Shown here: piece by piece, positions 44,148 to 52,245 of the stretch | Position numbering within the stretch: the first letter of the stretch is position 1 | How the letters are laid out: every line of letters begins with the position of its first letter | Assembly: GCF_015234515.1 (NCBI RefSeq) | Contig: NZ_JADGMY010000023.1 | Coordinates: 203,882-267,881 of the forward strand | Length of the DNA stretch: 64,000 nucleotides | Origin: Cellulomonas sp. | GTDB taxonomy: Bacteria > Actinomycetota > Actinomycetes > Actinomycetales > Cellulomonadaceae | Direction of reading: 5' to 3' | Program-made: the position numbers and the translations under genes | Notes under the pieces: generated by a model | The model's database searches: none | What the model was told of the DNA's origin: nothing | What the model saw: only the letters and a program-made list of their open reading frames with translations

Positions 44148-44168
44148 TCGTCCACATAGTTGTCCACA
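44148..44168. promoter_or_regulatory. Two DnaA boxes upstream of dnaA
   Basis: TCGTCCACA (44148-44156) and an exact TTGTCCACA (44160-44168) lie 12 bp apart, about 60-75 bp upstream of the dnaA start. The position suits autorepression by DnaA. The rest of the 550-bp dnaA-rpmH gap holds the two divergent promoters and no gene I can support. Confidence 0.7.
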
Positions 44169-44466
44169 CCTGTGAGCGCGCGTGACGAGGAACTCGTCCG
44201 ATGAGCTGTCGCCGCGCGGCGAGGGCTTCCTGACGCCGGCTCCGACCACGTTCCCACGCTGGTGGCGTGCGGCGTGGCACGACCCGTCGCCGCGGTCGAG
44301 CCGCACGACGAACCGATGCTAACGGGGACGCGGGCACGGCGTCAGCACGCGACCGGGTGAGAGATGGGGCCTGATCGGCGTGTCTCGTGTCCCTGCCGGA
44401 TCATCTACGGTAAGCGCCAGGGCGGCGTGCCGGGTGACGCGGTGTGTCGCAGAGCCCGGACCGCAT

Positions 44467-44496
44467 TTGACCGGGTCGAGGGCAGGAGCGTAGCGT
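44467..44496 (+). promoter_or_regulatory. Likely promoter of the rpmH operon
   Basis: TTGACC (44467-44472), an 18-bp spacer and TAGCGT (44491-44496) form a housekeeping-type promoter about 147 bp upstream of rpmH, giving a long leader. No better pair is seen in the gap. Confidence 0.5.
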
Positions 44497-44642
44497 GGTC
44501 CAGCCTTTCAACGGCTCCGTCCGGCGCGCCCTGACGCCGACGTACGCGTCACCGCGTGCGTTCCCTGGAGCTGTCGGACCCGGCACCAGGACCTGGTCGC
44601 GCGACTGCGTGCGATCGCTACGACAAACGTGTGGAGAACGTC

Positions 44643-44780
44643 GTGACCAAGCGCACCTTCCAGCCGAACAACCGGCGCCGGGCCAAGACCCACGGCTTCC
44701 GTCTGCGCATGCGCACGCGTGCCGGTCGCGCCATCCTCGCGGCGCGCCGCCGCAAGGGGCGCACCGAGCTCTCGGCCTGA
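44643..44780 (+). CDS. rpmH: Ribosomal protein bL34
   Basis: The product is 45 residues, very basic, with the invariant [19 protein letters not shown] start and [19 protein letters not shown] body of bL34, a component of the large ribosomal subunit. GTG start. It leads the rpmH-rnpA-yidD-yidC-jag cluster, transcribed away from dnaA as in most bacteria. Confidence 0.97.
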   Translation: MTKRTFQPNNRRRAKTHGFRLRMRTRAGRAILAARRRKGRTELSA

Positions 44781-44791
44781 CGCACGTCCCG

Positions 44792-45151
44792 GTGCTCCCC
44801 GCAACGCACCGGATGCGCCGCTCTGCCGACTTCCAGCAGACGGTGCGCCGGGGCGCGCGTGGGGGCCGCGACACGCTCGTCGTGCACCTCGCGACCATGA
44901 CCGACCCCGGCTCGCCGGCGGTCGGTCTCGTCGTGTCCAAGGCCGTGGGCAACGCCGTGACCCGTAACCGGGTCAAGCGGCGCCTGCGTGCTCTGGTGGC
45001 CGCTCGCCTCGGCGAGCTGCCGGACGGTGCACTGCTCGTCGTGCGGGCGCAGCCGGCAGCCGCTGGGGCGTCGTCCGCCGACCTCGGCCGCGACCTCGAC
45101 GGAGCTGTCGCAACGGCGTGCCGCCGTCACACCCGACGGCTCGACGGCTAG
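44792..45151 (+). CDS. rnpA: Ribonuclease P protein component
   Basis: The product is 119 residues with the family start [14 protein letters not shown] and the RNR motif [13 protein letters not shown] that binds RNase P RNA. It assists 5' processing of tRNA precursors. GTG at 44792, only 11 bp after rpmH, fits the family; later starts would remove the conserved HRMRRS. Confidence 0.95.
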   Translation: MLPATHRMRRSADFQQTVRRGARGGRDTLVVHLATMTDPGSPAVGLVVSKAVGNAVTRNRVKRRLRALVAARLGELPDGALLVVRAQPAAAGASSADLGRDLDGAVATACRRHTRRLDG

Positions 45152-45159
45152 GTGCGGCG

Positions 45160-45456
45160 ATGACGTGGGGGACGTTGTGGCGGACGGTGAGACGCGTGCC
45201 GACGTCCGCCCTCCTGGGGCTGCTCTGGCTGTACCAGCGGCTGATCTCGCCGCTGACGCCCGCGACCTGCCGCTTCTACCCGTCCTGCTCGCAGTACGCA
45301 GTGATCGCGGTGCGTCGTCACGGCGCGCTGCGCGGGGTCTGGCTCGCCGTCCGGCGGCTCGCCCGCTGCCACCCCTGGAACCCCGGTGGCGTCGACGACG
45401 TTCCTCCAGCACGCTCCACGCACCACTCGCACGACGCGGCGACTGCCGCGCACTGA
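45160..45456 (+). CDS. yidD: YidD membrane insertion efficiency factor
   Basis: The product is 98 residues. An amphipathic N-terminus ([15 protein letters not shown]) and the family block [23 protein letters not shown], described by its three conserved Cys, precede CHPWNPGG; a His-rich tail ends it. It assists YidC-dependent insertion of inner-membrane proteins. ATG 8 bp after the rnpA stop. Confidence 0.95.
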   Translation: MTWGTLWRTVRRVPTSALLGLLWLYQRLISPLTPATCRFYPSCSQYAVIAVRRHGALRGVWLAVRRLARCHPWNPGGVDDVPPARSTHHSHDAATAAH

Positions 45457-45478
45457 CGCTCGCAAGGAGCACTGCTTC

Positions 45479-46612
45479 ATGGACTGGATGGACGGCCTGC
45501 TGTTCCCGCTGATGGTCGCGGTCGCCTGGATCATGGTCCGCTTCCACGATCTGCTGACGTGGGTCGGCCTCGACCCGGCCAGCGGTGCGGCGTGGGCCCT
45601 GTCGATCATCGGACTGGTGATCGTCATGCGGATCCTGCTGATCCCGCTGTTCTTCAAGCAGATCAAGGCGTCACGCGGCATGCAGCTGGTGCAGCCCGAG
45701 ATGCAGGCGCTGCAGAAGAAGTACAAGGGCAAGAGCGACCCGGCATCTCGCGAGGCGATGAGCCGCGAGATGATGGAGCTCTACAAGAAGCACGGGACCA
45801 ACCCGTTCGCGTCCTGCCTGCCGATCCTGCTGCAGTCGCCCATCTTCTTCGCACTCTTCCGTGTCCTCTACTCGCTGCCGCAGCTGGCGTCCGGGACGTA
45901 CGACAGGGCTGACGCGATCGGCCCGATGACCGCCGAGCTCGCGGCGCAGGCAGAGACGGCGACGATCTGGGGTGCGCCCCTCTCCGGGACGTTCCTCCAG
46001 GCGGACGGCAACTGGCACATCCAGCTCGTCACGGTGGTCCTCATCGTCGCGATGTCGGTGACGACGTTCACCACGCAGCGTCAGCTCACGATGAAGAACA
46101 TGCCGCCGGCGGCCCTCCAGGGCCCCATGGCGCAGCAGCAGAAGATCCTGCTCTACATGCTCCCGCTGATCTTCGCGTTCTCGGGTGTCAACTTCCCGAT
46201 CGGTGTCCTGCTGTACTGGACGACGACCAACCTGTGGTCGATGGGCCAGCAGTTCTACACGATCCGCCGGATGCCCGCGCCGGGATCTGAGGCCGAGAAG
46301 GCGTTCAAGGCGCGTCAGGCACGCAAGGCCGCCGCGCGCGGCCAGGCGGTCGAGGACGCGGCGCCGACCGTGGTGATCGAGGAGAAGCCGCGGGGACAGC
46401 GTCAGCAGCCCAAGCGCAAGGACCGGGCCAAGGCGCGGCCGGGTCAGGTAGCCGGGACGGCGGACACCCCCGATGGCGCCACCGACGACGCACCGGTGCA
46501 GGACGCCGTGGCGGACGCACCTGTGGCGGACCAGCCGGCCGGCACGGCCCCCAAGAAGAAGAAGCGCAAGGGCTCACCGTCGACCCCGACCGACGGCCCC
46601 GCAGGAACCTGA
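45479..46612 (+). CDS. yidC: YidC/Oxa1 membrane protein insertase
   Basis: The product is 377 residues. An N-terminal helix and the five-helix Oxa1/YidC core (about 38-275) carry MRILLIPLFFKQIKASRGM with the groove Arg, the cytoplasmic helical hairpin (MQALQKKYKGKSD) and FPIGVLLYWTTTNLWSMGQQ. A long Lys/Arg- and Pro-rich cytoplasmic tail follows, which in the family can contact ribosomes. ATG at 45479 with AAGGAG. Inserts membrane proteins alone or with SecYEG. Confidence 0.96.
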   Translation: MDWMDGLLFPLMVAVAWIMVRFHDLLTWVGLDPASGAAWALSIIGLVIVMRILLIPLFFKQIKASRGMQLVQPEMQALQKKYKGKSDPASREAMSREMMELYKKHGTNPFASCLPILLQSPIFFALFRVLYSLPQLASGTYDRADAIGPMTAELAAQAETATIWGAPLSGTFLQADGNWHIQLVTVVLIVAMSVTTFTTQRQLTMKNMPPAALQGPMAQQQKILLYMLPLIFAFSGVNFPIGVLLYWTTTNLWSMGQQFYTIRRMPAPGSEAEKAFKARQARKAAARGQAVEDAAPTVVIEEKPRGQRQQPKRKDRAKARPGQVAGTADTPDGATDDAPVQDAVADAPVADQPAGTAPKKKKRKGSPSTPTDGPAGT

Positions 46613-46676
46613 CGACCACCGCCGTGCCCGTCCGACGTGGGGCGGTGCGGTAGCGACTTCGCTGAACGGAGAAGAC

Positions 46677-47189
46677 ATGGCTACTTCCGACCCGGGCACA
46701 GCTGTAGACGGCGACCTCGTGACGCGCCTCGAGGAGGAGGGCGAGATCGCGGCGGACTACCTCGAGGAGTTCCTCGACATCGCGGACCTCGACGGCGACA
46801 TCGACATCGATGTCGACCACGGTCGCGCGGCGGTGGAGATCGTGGCGGAGGACGCCGGCGACGACTCGCTGCGTCGTCTCGTCGGCCAGGACGGCCAGGT
46901 GCTGGACGCCCTGCAGGAGCTCACGCGCCTCGCGGTCCAGACGAAGACAGGGGAGCGCAGCCGTCTCATGCTCGACGTCGCGGGCTTCCGTGCGGCGCGG
47001 CGCAAGGAGCTCGTCGGGATCGCGGCCGAGGCGATCGAGCGGGTCAAGACCGGGGAGGCGGCGGTGACGCTCGCCCCCATGAACCCGTTCGAGCGCAAGG
47101 TCGTGCACGACACGGTCGCCGAGGCCGGGCTCGTCAGCGACTCCGAGGGTGTCGAGCCCGATCGGCGCGTGGTGATCCGCGCCGTGTGA
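46677..47189 (+). CDS. KH-R3H RNA-binding protein (Jag/KhpB type)
   Basis: The product is 170 residues. An acidic N-terminus is followed by a KH-like domain (about 45-105, LRRLVGQDGQVLDALQELTRLAV) and an R3H domain (about 108-170, MNPFERKVVHDTVAE ... DRRVVI). The Jag_N domain of Firmicute proteins is missing, as is normal in actinobacteria. KhpB proteins bind RNA and affect cell elongation and division. GAACGGAGAA ribosome binding site. Confidence 0.9.
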   Translation: MATSDPGTAVDGDLVTRLEEEGEIAADYLEEFLDIADLDGDIDIDVDHGRAAVEIVAEDAGDDSLRRLVGQDGQVLDALQELTRLAVQTKTGERSRLMLDVAGFRAARRKELVGIAAEAIERVKTGEAAVTLAPMNPFERKVVHDTVAEAGLVSDSEGVEPDRRVVIRAV

Positions 47190-47219
47190 GTCCGAGGTTG
47201 ATGGCAGCGAACGACTGCA

Positions 47220-47253
47220 CAGAGGGCGGGTGGCGGGAGCTGCCCGCCCTCTG
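47220..47253. terminator. Terminator after the rpmH-jag operon
   Basis: Arms CAGAGGGCGGG (47220-47230) and its complement (47243-47253) pair perfectly with a 12-base loop. It closes the operon, so rsmG and parAB are transcribed separately. Confidence 0.75.
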
Positions 47254-47299
47254 TCGTTCCGGTGGCTGACGCGCGGTCACGTCGCGGCTCCCGCGGCCT

Positions 47300-47313
47300 G
47301 TTTCACGTGGAAC
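47300..47313 (+). promoter_or_regulatory. parS: parS site
   Basis: GTTTCACGTGGAAC, one base from the palindromic core GTTTCACGTGAAAC bound by ParB family proteins. Confidence 0.9.
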
Positions 47314-47768
47314 GGCCCACCGAGGGCACCGGCCCTCTGGCCGTGTGCAGGCGCACGTCGGCGGTTCGTGCGCCGCCGCCGCGGTCTGTTGCGCGCTTGT
47401 GCGCCGGGCTCCCGATGTCCACCCCGCGCGGTCTGCGACTTCCGGGGTCCGCGGTGCGGCGCAGGCGGGGTGCGGCGGGGTGCCAGCGGCCGGCTCGGGT
47501 TCGCGCGGGCGTCGGTGTGGCTGTTCGCTGTGGCGCGCGGTGCGTGTCGCGTCCGATCCGCGTGGCAGGACGTGGAAGAGAGCTGGCACGCGGATCGCTC
47601 GACTACGTGCTGAGAGAGCGGCGATGGGACAACGGCATGGACGTCCAGGTCCCGTGGGGCTATCAGGCGGTGACACACCCACGTTGCCGGCAAAGAGCGA
47701 CTGAGGTGGGGCGCACGTCGAGACTCGTGCAGGCGCACGTGGACGTTCGTGCAGCAGGGGCCGGGGCT

Positions 47769-47782
47769 GTTTCACGTGGAAC
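47769..47782 (+). promoter_or_regulatory. parS: parS site
   Basis: GTTTCACGTGGAAC, same orientation as the previous copy and 469 bp from it. Confidence 0.9.
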
Positions 47783-48238
47783 CGTGCGGTGGTGGAGGGC
47801 GGTGATCGTGTTGCTAGCGATCGAATCGGTCGCGTGCCGTCGCGCAACCGGGTGCGGCGGGCGCTGGATGGATGGTGCGGTGTGCGCGTGAAAGGGTCGG
47901 ACGTGAGGCTTGCTGGGGTGCTGTCTTGACCTCTTGCTGACGACTGGCGCGATTCGCAACGTGGCGCCGGTTCGGTCTCGGACGAGGCCGGGATGCCAAG
48001 GCCGGGATGCCATCTCCCCGGTAGCGGGCGTGTTGTGGAACGACGACGCCCAGGTCGCGCGGCGCCGGCGCGCAGCAGCGCGTGGAGCTATGGGGCGTTC
48101 ACGGGCTCCGGGCGGTGAGCGGTCGCGCACGGTGTCCCACCGGTGGTCGATGGGCCCGTGCCGAGTGGCGATCATGGTCGAGCGACGAGGCGCGGCCGGA
48201 CGGCTGAGACCGGGCGCGATGTGGCGGAAGGCGCACTG

Positions 48239-48252
48239 GTTCCACGTGGAAC
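48239..48252. promoter_or_regulatory. parS: parS variant, perfect palindrome
   Basis: GTTCCACGTGGAAC is a fully symmetric version, 470 bp from the previous copy. It differs from the common form here by one base. Confidence 0.75.
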
Positions 48253-48721
48253 ATGGCCGCGCATGTGGGCCGGTTCCGTACACGAGGTCAATCTGGAAGA
48301 CGCCGATGCTCCTTGGCATCGACGTGCGACGACGCGCCGTGCGCCTGAGTCCTGCTGAGGGAGGCGGACCTGTGCAGGTCCGGAGGCTCACTCGCTGCGG
48401 CCTCTCTCGAGCCGTACGCCGGCTCTCGCTCCTGCGATAGGCAAAAAGCGGCTCTCGCTGGGGAGGAGGCGGTTGGGGTCGCCTCTGACTGCTACCCCTG
48501 TCCCCGCACGCCACGACGGCGGTAGGTCGCGGGCGTCGTTGCGCCCGCGACGTCGTCAGGCTCCCGTCCAGTGCTCTCCGCGTGGACGTCGTGCATCCGG
48601 GATCCGACCCATTCGCCCGTTCCAGGTTCCAGTCATCGGCGCGGTGTCCGGCCGCGTGGTCACCAGGTCGACGACAACGGGCCCGTCTGTCGCACCGGTG
48701 CCGGCTGCGTTGAGTCTTCGT

Positions 48722-48735
48722 GTTTCACGTGGAGC
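48722..48735 (+). promoter_or_regulatory. parS: parS site with one mismatch
   Basis: GTTTCACGTGGAGC, 483 bp from the previous copy, carries one change in the right arm. Confidence 0.75.
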
Positions 48736-49606
48736 GCAGGCAGCTAGTGCGCCAGCCCGGCGCGTCCGGGCGTGCACCCAGCGGCAGTCAGGGATAGCCA
48801 CCCCTGCACCGGACGTGGCCGCAGCGGCCGTGACCACCACGACGCACCACGAAGTGCGGACAGGGAGTGCTGGCGTGTCCTCGAGCGTGAAGATGCAGGT
48901 CAGGACGGCGCGCCTTCGTCTGGCGGACCACCTGGCAAGGTCCCCTGACGCGGACCGCACCGCGGTGGCGCCGTAGCGGCTGCAGAGGGCGACTCACCGC
49001 GCACTCGCGCTCGTGGGCGCAGTCAGGGAGCCGACCATGCGTCCGGCGCGTCAGCCGGAGCGGCGGAGCTGTAGGCCGACGCCGGGACTGCCGCGGGTAG
49101 CTGGCCGACTGGTCAAGGGCCTAAGTCGGGGTGCCGCACAGCGCGGGCGCATCCTTCTAGCCGGTCCCTGATGGATGGTGCCCCGACAGGCGGATCGGCT
49201 CGGGCGCATCCGGAGGCATCTGGCGCGACCCAGTTGGCCTGCGGAGGCATGCGAACCATGCGTGTACCTGCGCGGAGCTCATCGGCACCAGAGGGCGGAC
49301 GGTCTCGTGCCGCGGGGGTCCCGGGTCGACGGCCAGGGGCGCGGGCCGGTGCATCGAGTGAACGGCCGAGAGCCCACCAGCACCGACCCATCACGTCACT
49401 GGCCTCCTCGTCATCGTCGCCTCGGGTCCCAGCACGGCGACGGCTCCCGGGACCGACTCGTCTCCTCAGCCTGTTTGCCTGGGGGTGGCGTCCGCCCACG
49501 CGCGGCTCAGCGACCGGACGGTCCTGCCGGGGCGAGGTCCACCCAGGCGAGCTCACTGCAACCGAGCGGCTCCCTCGGGGTATCGCTCGAGGCAGGCTCA
49601 GCATCT

Positions 49607-49620
49607 GTTTCACGTGGAAC
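49607..49620 (+). promoter_or_regulatory. parS: parS site
   Basis: GTTTCACGTGGAAC, 885 bp after the previous copy (about twice the usual spacing). Confidence 0.9.
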
Positions 49621-49993
49621 GCCGTCGGCGCTCGACCAAGGAGCAGCCCGCGTGGAGCAGAGAAGCGGCGCGCGGCGGGCAGGTTGCCTGTGGCGTCAAC
49701 GCGGGCGGCCGGGCACGCGAGTGCGCGGGACGGGCCGGGTCGGCAGATGCGGACTGCGCGAACGTCGAGCGGATCCAGCGGCCTGCACGGAGCGGAACTG
49801 ACCTGGGGTATGCCACACACCGCGAGTCGCGCGCGGGCGCGGGGCGGCGTCCCGCCGTTGACGGGACTTGCGTGGGCGAGCCACGGGCCTGCATGAACTC
49901 GTCACCTGGGCCGGTCTCGGACCCGAGGCAGACCAGGCCTGCCCTCGCACGGGGGCCGTGCGTGTGGAGGTGCGCCACGGTCTGACTGGACGC

Positions 49994-50007
49994 GTTTCAC
50001 GTGGAAC
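49994..50007 (+). promoter_or_regulatory. parS: parS site
   Basis: GTTTCACGTGGAAC, 387 bp from the previous copy and just before the 39-40-bp tandem array. Confidence 0.9.
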
Positions 50008-50088
50008 GAACCGTACGGACCGCGCGGGATACGCCTTCAAGTCCGGCCGTGGCCCCGGCGTTCGGGTGTCGAGGGCAAAAGTACGGCC

Positions 50089-50346
50089 AGCGGTCGTCCT
50101 GGGCTGCCGTGAGCAGAAGTTGAGGGCGAGCGGCACTCCCGGGCCGCCGGGGACAGCGGTTCACGGGGAGCGGTCCTCCGGGGCTGCCGGGGTGGGGGTT
50201 GACGGGTAGCGGTCCTCCGGGGCTGCCGGGGTGGGGGTTGACGGGTAGCGGTCCTCCGGGGCTGCCGGGGCGGGGGTTGACGGGGAGCGGTCCTCCGGGG
50301 CCGCCGGGGTAGGGCCTCACAGGCAGCGGTCCCCCAGCCGCCGGGG
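50089..50346. repeat. Tandem array, seven copies of a 39-40-bp unit
   Basis: Units begin AGCGGTC at 50089, 50129, 50169, 50208, 50247, 50286 and 50325. The first two are 40 bp and diverged, the middle ones are 39 bp and nearly identical (AGCGGTCCTCCGGGGCTGCC then GGGGTGGGGGTTGACGGGT), and the last is truncated. There are no unique spacers, so it is not CRISPR. Outer copies are more worn than inner ones, as expected for growth by slippage or unequal crossing-over. It lies between two parS copies. Confidence 0.9.
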
Positions 50347-50516
50347 AAGGGCTCCGTGCAGCGGAGCCCACAATCAACTAGCGATCGCGGCTTGACCTGC
50401 GACGAGACATGGGCCCCCGTCCACCATCGACGATTCTCATGCGGCACGGGCCGCTGGCTGCCCTGCCGGACGCTGAGGCGGAACGAAGCGGCCAGCGGCC
50501 ACGGCCGGCCCTCAGC

Positions 50517-50530
50517 CGTTCACGTGGAAC
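50517..50530 (+). promoter_or_regulatory. Degenerate parS half-intact site
   Basis: CGTTCACGTGGAAC keeps the right arm and centre but has lost the left end. ParB binding may be weak. Confidence 0.5.
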
Positions 50531-51532
50531 CGGCAGGCGGCGGGCAGGACCGCGGGTCGCCCGTGACGGACCTATCGGCCGTCAGGGGATTCAGCCACCA
50601 GCGACGCTGGTCCACGTCGTCGGCGCCAGACGCATCGCAGTGAGCGAGGCAGTAGGAGTGTCATGCATCGACGGTGGCGGGCGAGGTTCCATGTGCGCCC
50701 GACCATCGCGGTCGTCGTCCGGGAGGCGCTCGCCCCCCGGGCGCTTTGGTGAAACAGTAGTCAAGACGTTCGGTCGACGAGCACCCGCGGAGTTGTGAGG
50801 ACATCGACCAACGGCCAACGGCATAGCTGTGCAGGGCGTCCGGTTGATCACCGGCGGCGGGGAACTCAAAGGCCTGCCTGGGTCGATGGGCTTGACGGGG
50901 TCCACGGGGTCCACGGGTTCCACGGCCTTGCCGTTTTGCCGCGGTGAACGCCCTCGAGCGCGGTCTGTGCCTCGTGAACGGGCGACGCGCTGATCTGCAT
51001 CGACGCAGCGGGCCGGTGCGCCAGCCATGCGACGCCCGACTGTGCCGCAGTCCAGCGCCAGGAGGTGCTGCCTCGTGTGCGGGCGGTGTGCAGCGCCCGA
51101 CGCGGTGGACAGGTGCGTCGTGCGCATCGCGCCGGCGGGCACGGGACGTGGTCGGCTCGTGAGCCAGGGTGCGGGGAGTCGTTGTGCGTGACGATCGGGT
51201 CGGTGACCTGCCCCTTCGGGCATGATCGACACCGCCGTGCGGACGTTGGTGACCGGGCTGTTGGGCAGCCTCGTGCCCCGTGGCGCGGGAACAGGGGCAC
51301 CGGGGAACGGCAGGACTTTAGGAGGGTTCACGCAACGCGGGTGCTCGGCGCGGCACCTGCAGTGGCGTCGATGGCGGAGTCTGCTCTGCCACAGCGGCTG
51401 ACCGCGTTGAGAACGTCGCAAGCGACCTTCTCCACAGCCCGCGGGGGAGACCACCGTGCGGTGACCGGCGGGGTAGCGTATCCCCGCAACGAACCGGGAC
51501 GGCGGGGCCATGCTCGCAAGCGCCCAGCGCTC

Positions 51533-51546
51533 GTTTCACGTGGAAC
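51533..51546 (+). promoter_or_regulatory. parS: parS site overlapping the rsmG translation start region
   Basis: GTTTCACGTGGAAC ends 12 bp before the rsmG GTG and abuts its AGGAG ribosome binding site, so ParB bound here would sit on the rsmG-parAB leader. Confidence 0.9.
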
Positions 51547-51558
51547 AGGAGCCGCCGA

Positions 51559-52245
51559 GTGCCAGACGTACCGAGCGCTGAGCCAGCGAGCGAGACGATG
51601 GCCGACCCGTGGGAGAACGACCCCCGCCTGGCCGACTACTTCGGTGAAGCATGGCCCGCGGTGGCGGCCTTTCATGACTTCCTGGTCGCTGAGGGCGAGC
51701 TGCGAGGGCTGGTCGGGCCCCGCGAGGTCTCGCGGCTCTGGGAGAGGCACCTGCTCAACTCAGCGGCGGTCGTCCCGTTCCTTCCTGAGAAGGGTGTGAT
51801 CGTCGACGTGGGGTCAGGCGCTGGGCTTCCGGGCGTCGTCGTGGCGGCGATGCGTCCGCAGGCCGACGTGATCCTGGTCGAGCCGATGGAACGCCGCGTC
51901 GCGTGGTTGCTTGACGTCGTCGAGCGCACCGGACTGACAAACGTCGAGGTGAGGCGCGCGCGGGCGCAGGACCTCGATGGGGCGTTGGAGGCCGACGCCG
52001 TCACCGCGCGAGCAGTGGCGTCTCTGGACAAGCTCTTCCGGTGGACCGCACCCCTGGTCCGCGAGGGCGGCCGTGTCGTCGCCATGAAGGGTGCCCGAGC
52101 CGAGGAAGAGCTCGCTGCAGCCGCCAAGGTCATGCGGTCCGTCGGACTGACCGATGGCCGCGTGCACGAGGCGACGACCATCGCCGGGACCGAACCCACG
52201 CGGGTCGTGTCAGCCGTCCGAGGAAGAGGTGCGCGTGTTCGGTAG
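51559..52245 (+). CDS. rsmG: 16S rRNA 7-methyltransferase RsmG (GidB)
   Basis: The product is 228 residues. A class I SAM methyltransferase fold has motif I VDVGSGAGLPGVVVA, LVEPMERRVAWL and the family segment ARAVASLDKLFRWTAPLV. It methylates N7 of a guanine near position 527 of 16S rRNA; loss gives low-level streptomycin resistance in several bacteria. GTG at 51559 with AGGAG 8 bp upstream, next to a parS site. Its 3' end overlaps the parA start by 11 bp, forming an rsmG-parA-parB operon. Confidence 0.95.
   Translation: MPDVPSAEPASETMADPWENDPRLADYFGEAWPAVAAFHDFLVAEGELRGLVGPREVSRLWERHLLNSAAVVPFLPEKGVIVDVGSGAGLPGVVVAAMRPQADVILVEPMERRVAWLLDVVERTGLTNVEVRRARAQDLDGALEADAVTARAVASLDKLFRWTAPLVREGGRVVAMKGARAEEELAAAAKVMRSVGLTDGRVHEATTIAGTEPTRVVSAVRGRGARVR

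Larger units (their letters stand above)
47254..51558. other. 4.3-kb gene-free parS region (centromere-like)
   Basis: In most related genomes jag is followed closely by rsmG; here 4.3 kb separate them. All open frames in this stretch are Arg/Ser/Gly-rich shadows without ribosome binding sites or recognisable domains. Eight parS-like 14-mers lie here, a 39-40-bp tandem array at 50089-50346, and short repeats such as GTGCAGGCGCACGT (two copies around 47344 and 47727). I infer an expanded centromere. A small RNA or unrecognised gene is not excluded. Confidence 0.7.

Noticed and set aside
49171..49896. 241-codon plus-strand frame in the parS region
   Set aside because: Ser/Arg/Gly/Pro-rich without motif or ribosome binding site, and it spans a parS copy out of context.
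50089..50346. CRISPR array
   Set aside because: Units are directly adjacent with no unique spacers, and no cas genes are in the window.
49997..50377. Repeat protein encoded on the minus strand over the tandem array
   Set aside because: No start signal, flanks are not protein-like, and the frame exists only because the 39-bp units are a multiple of three.
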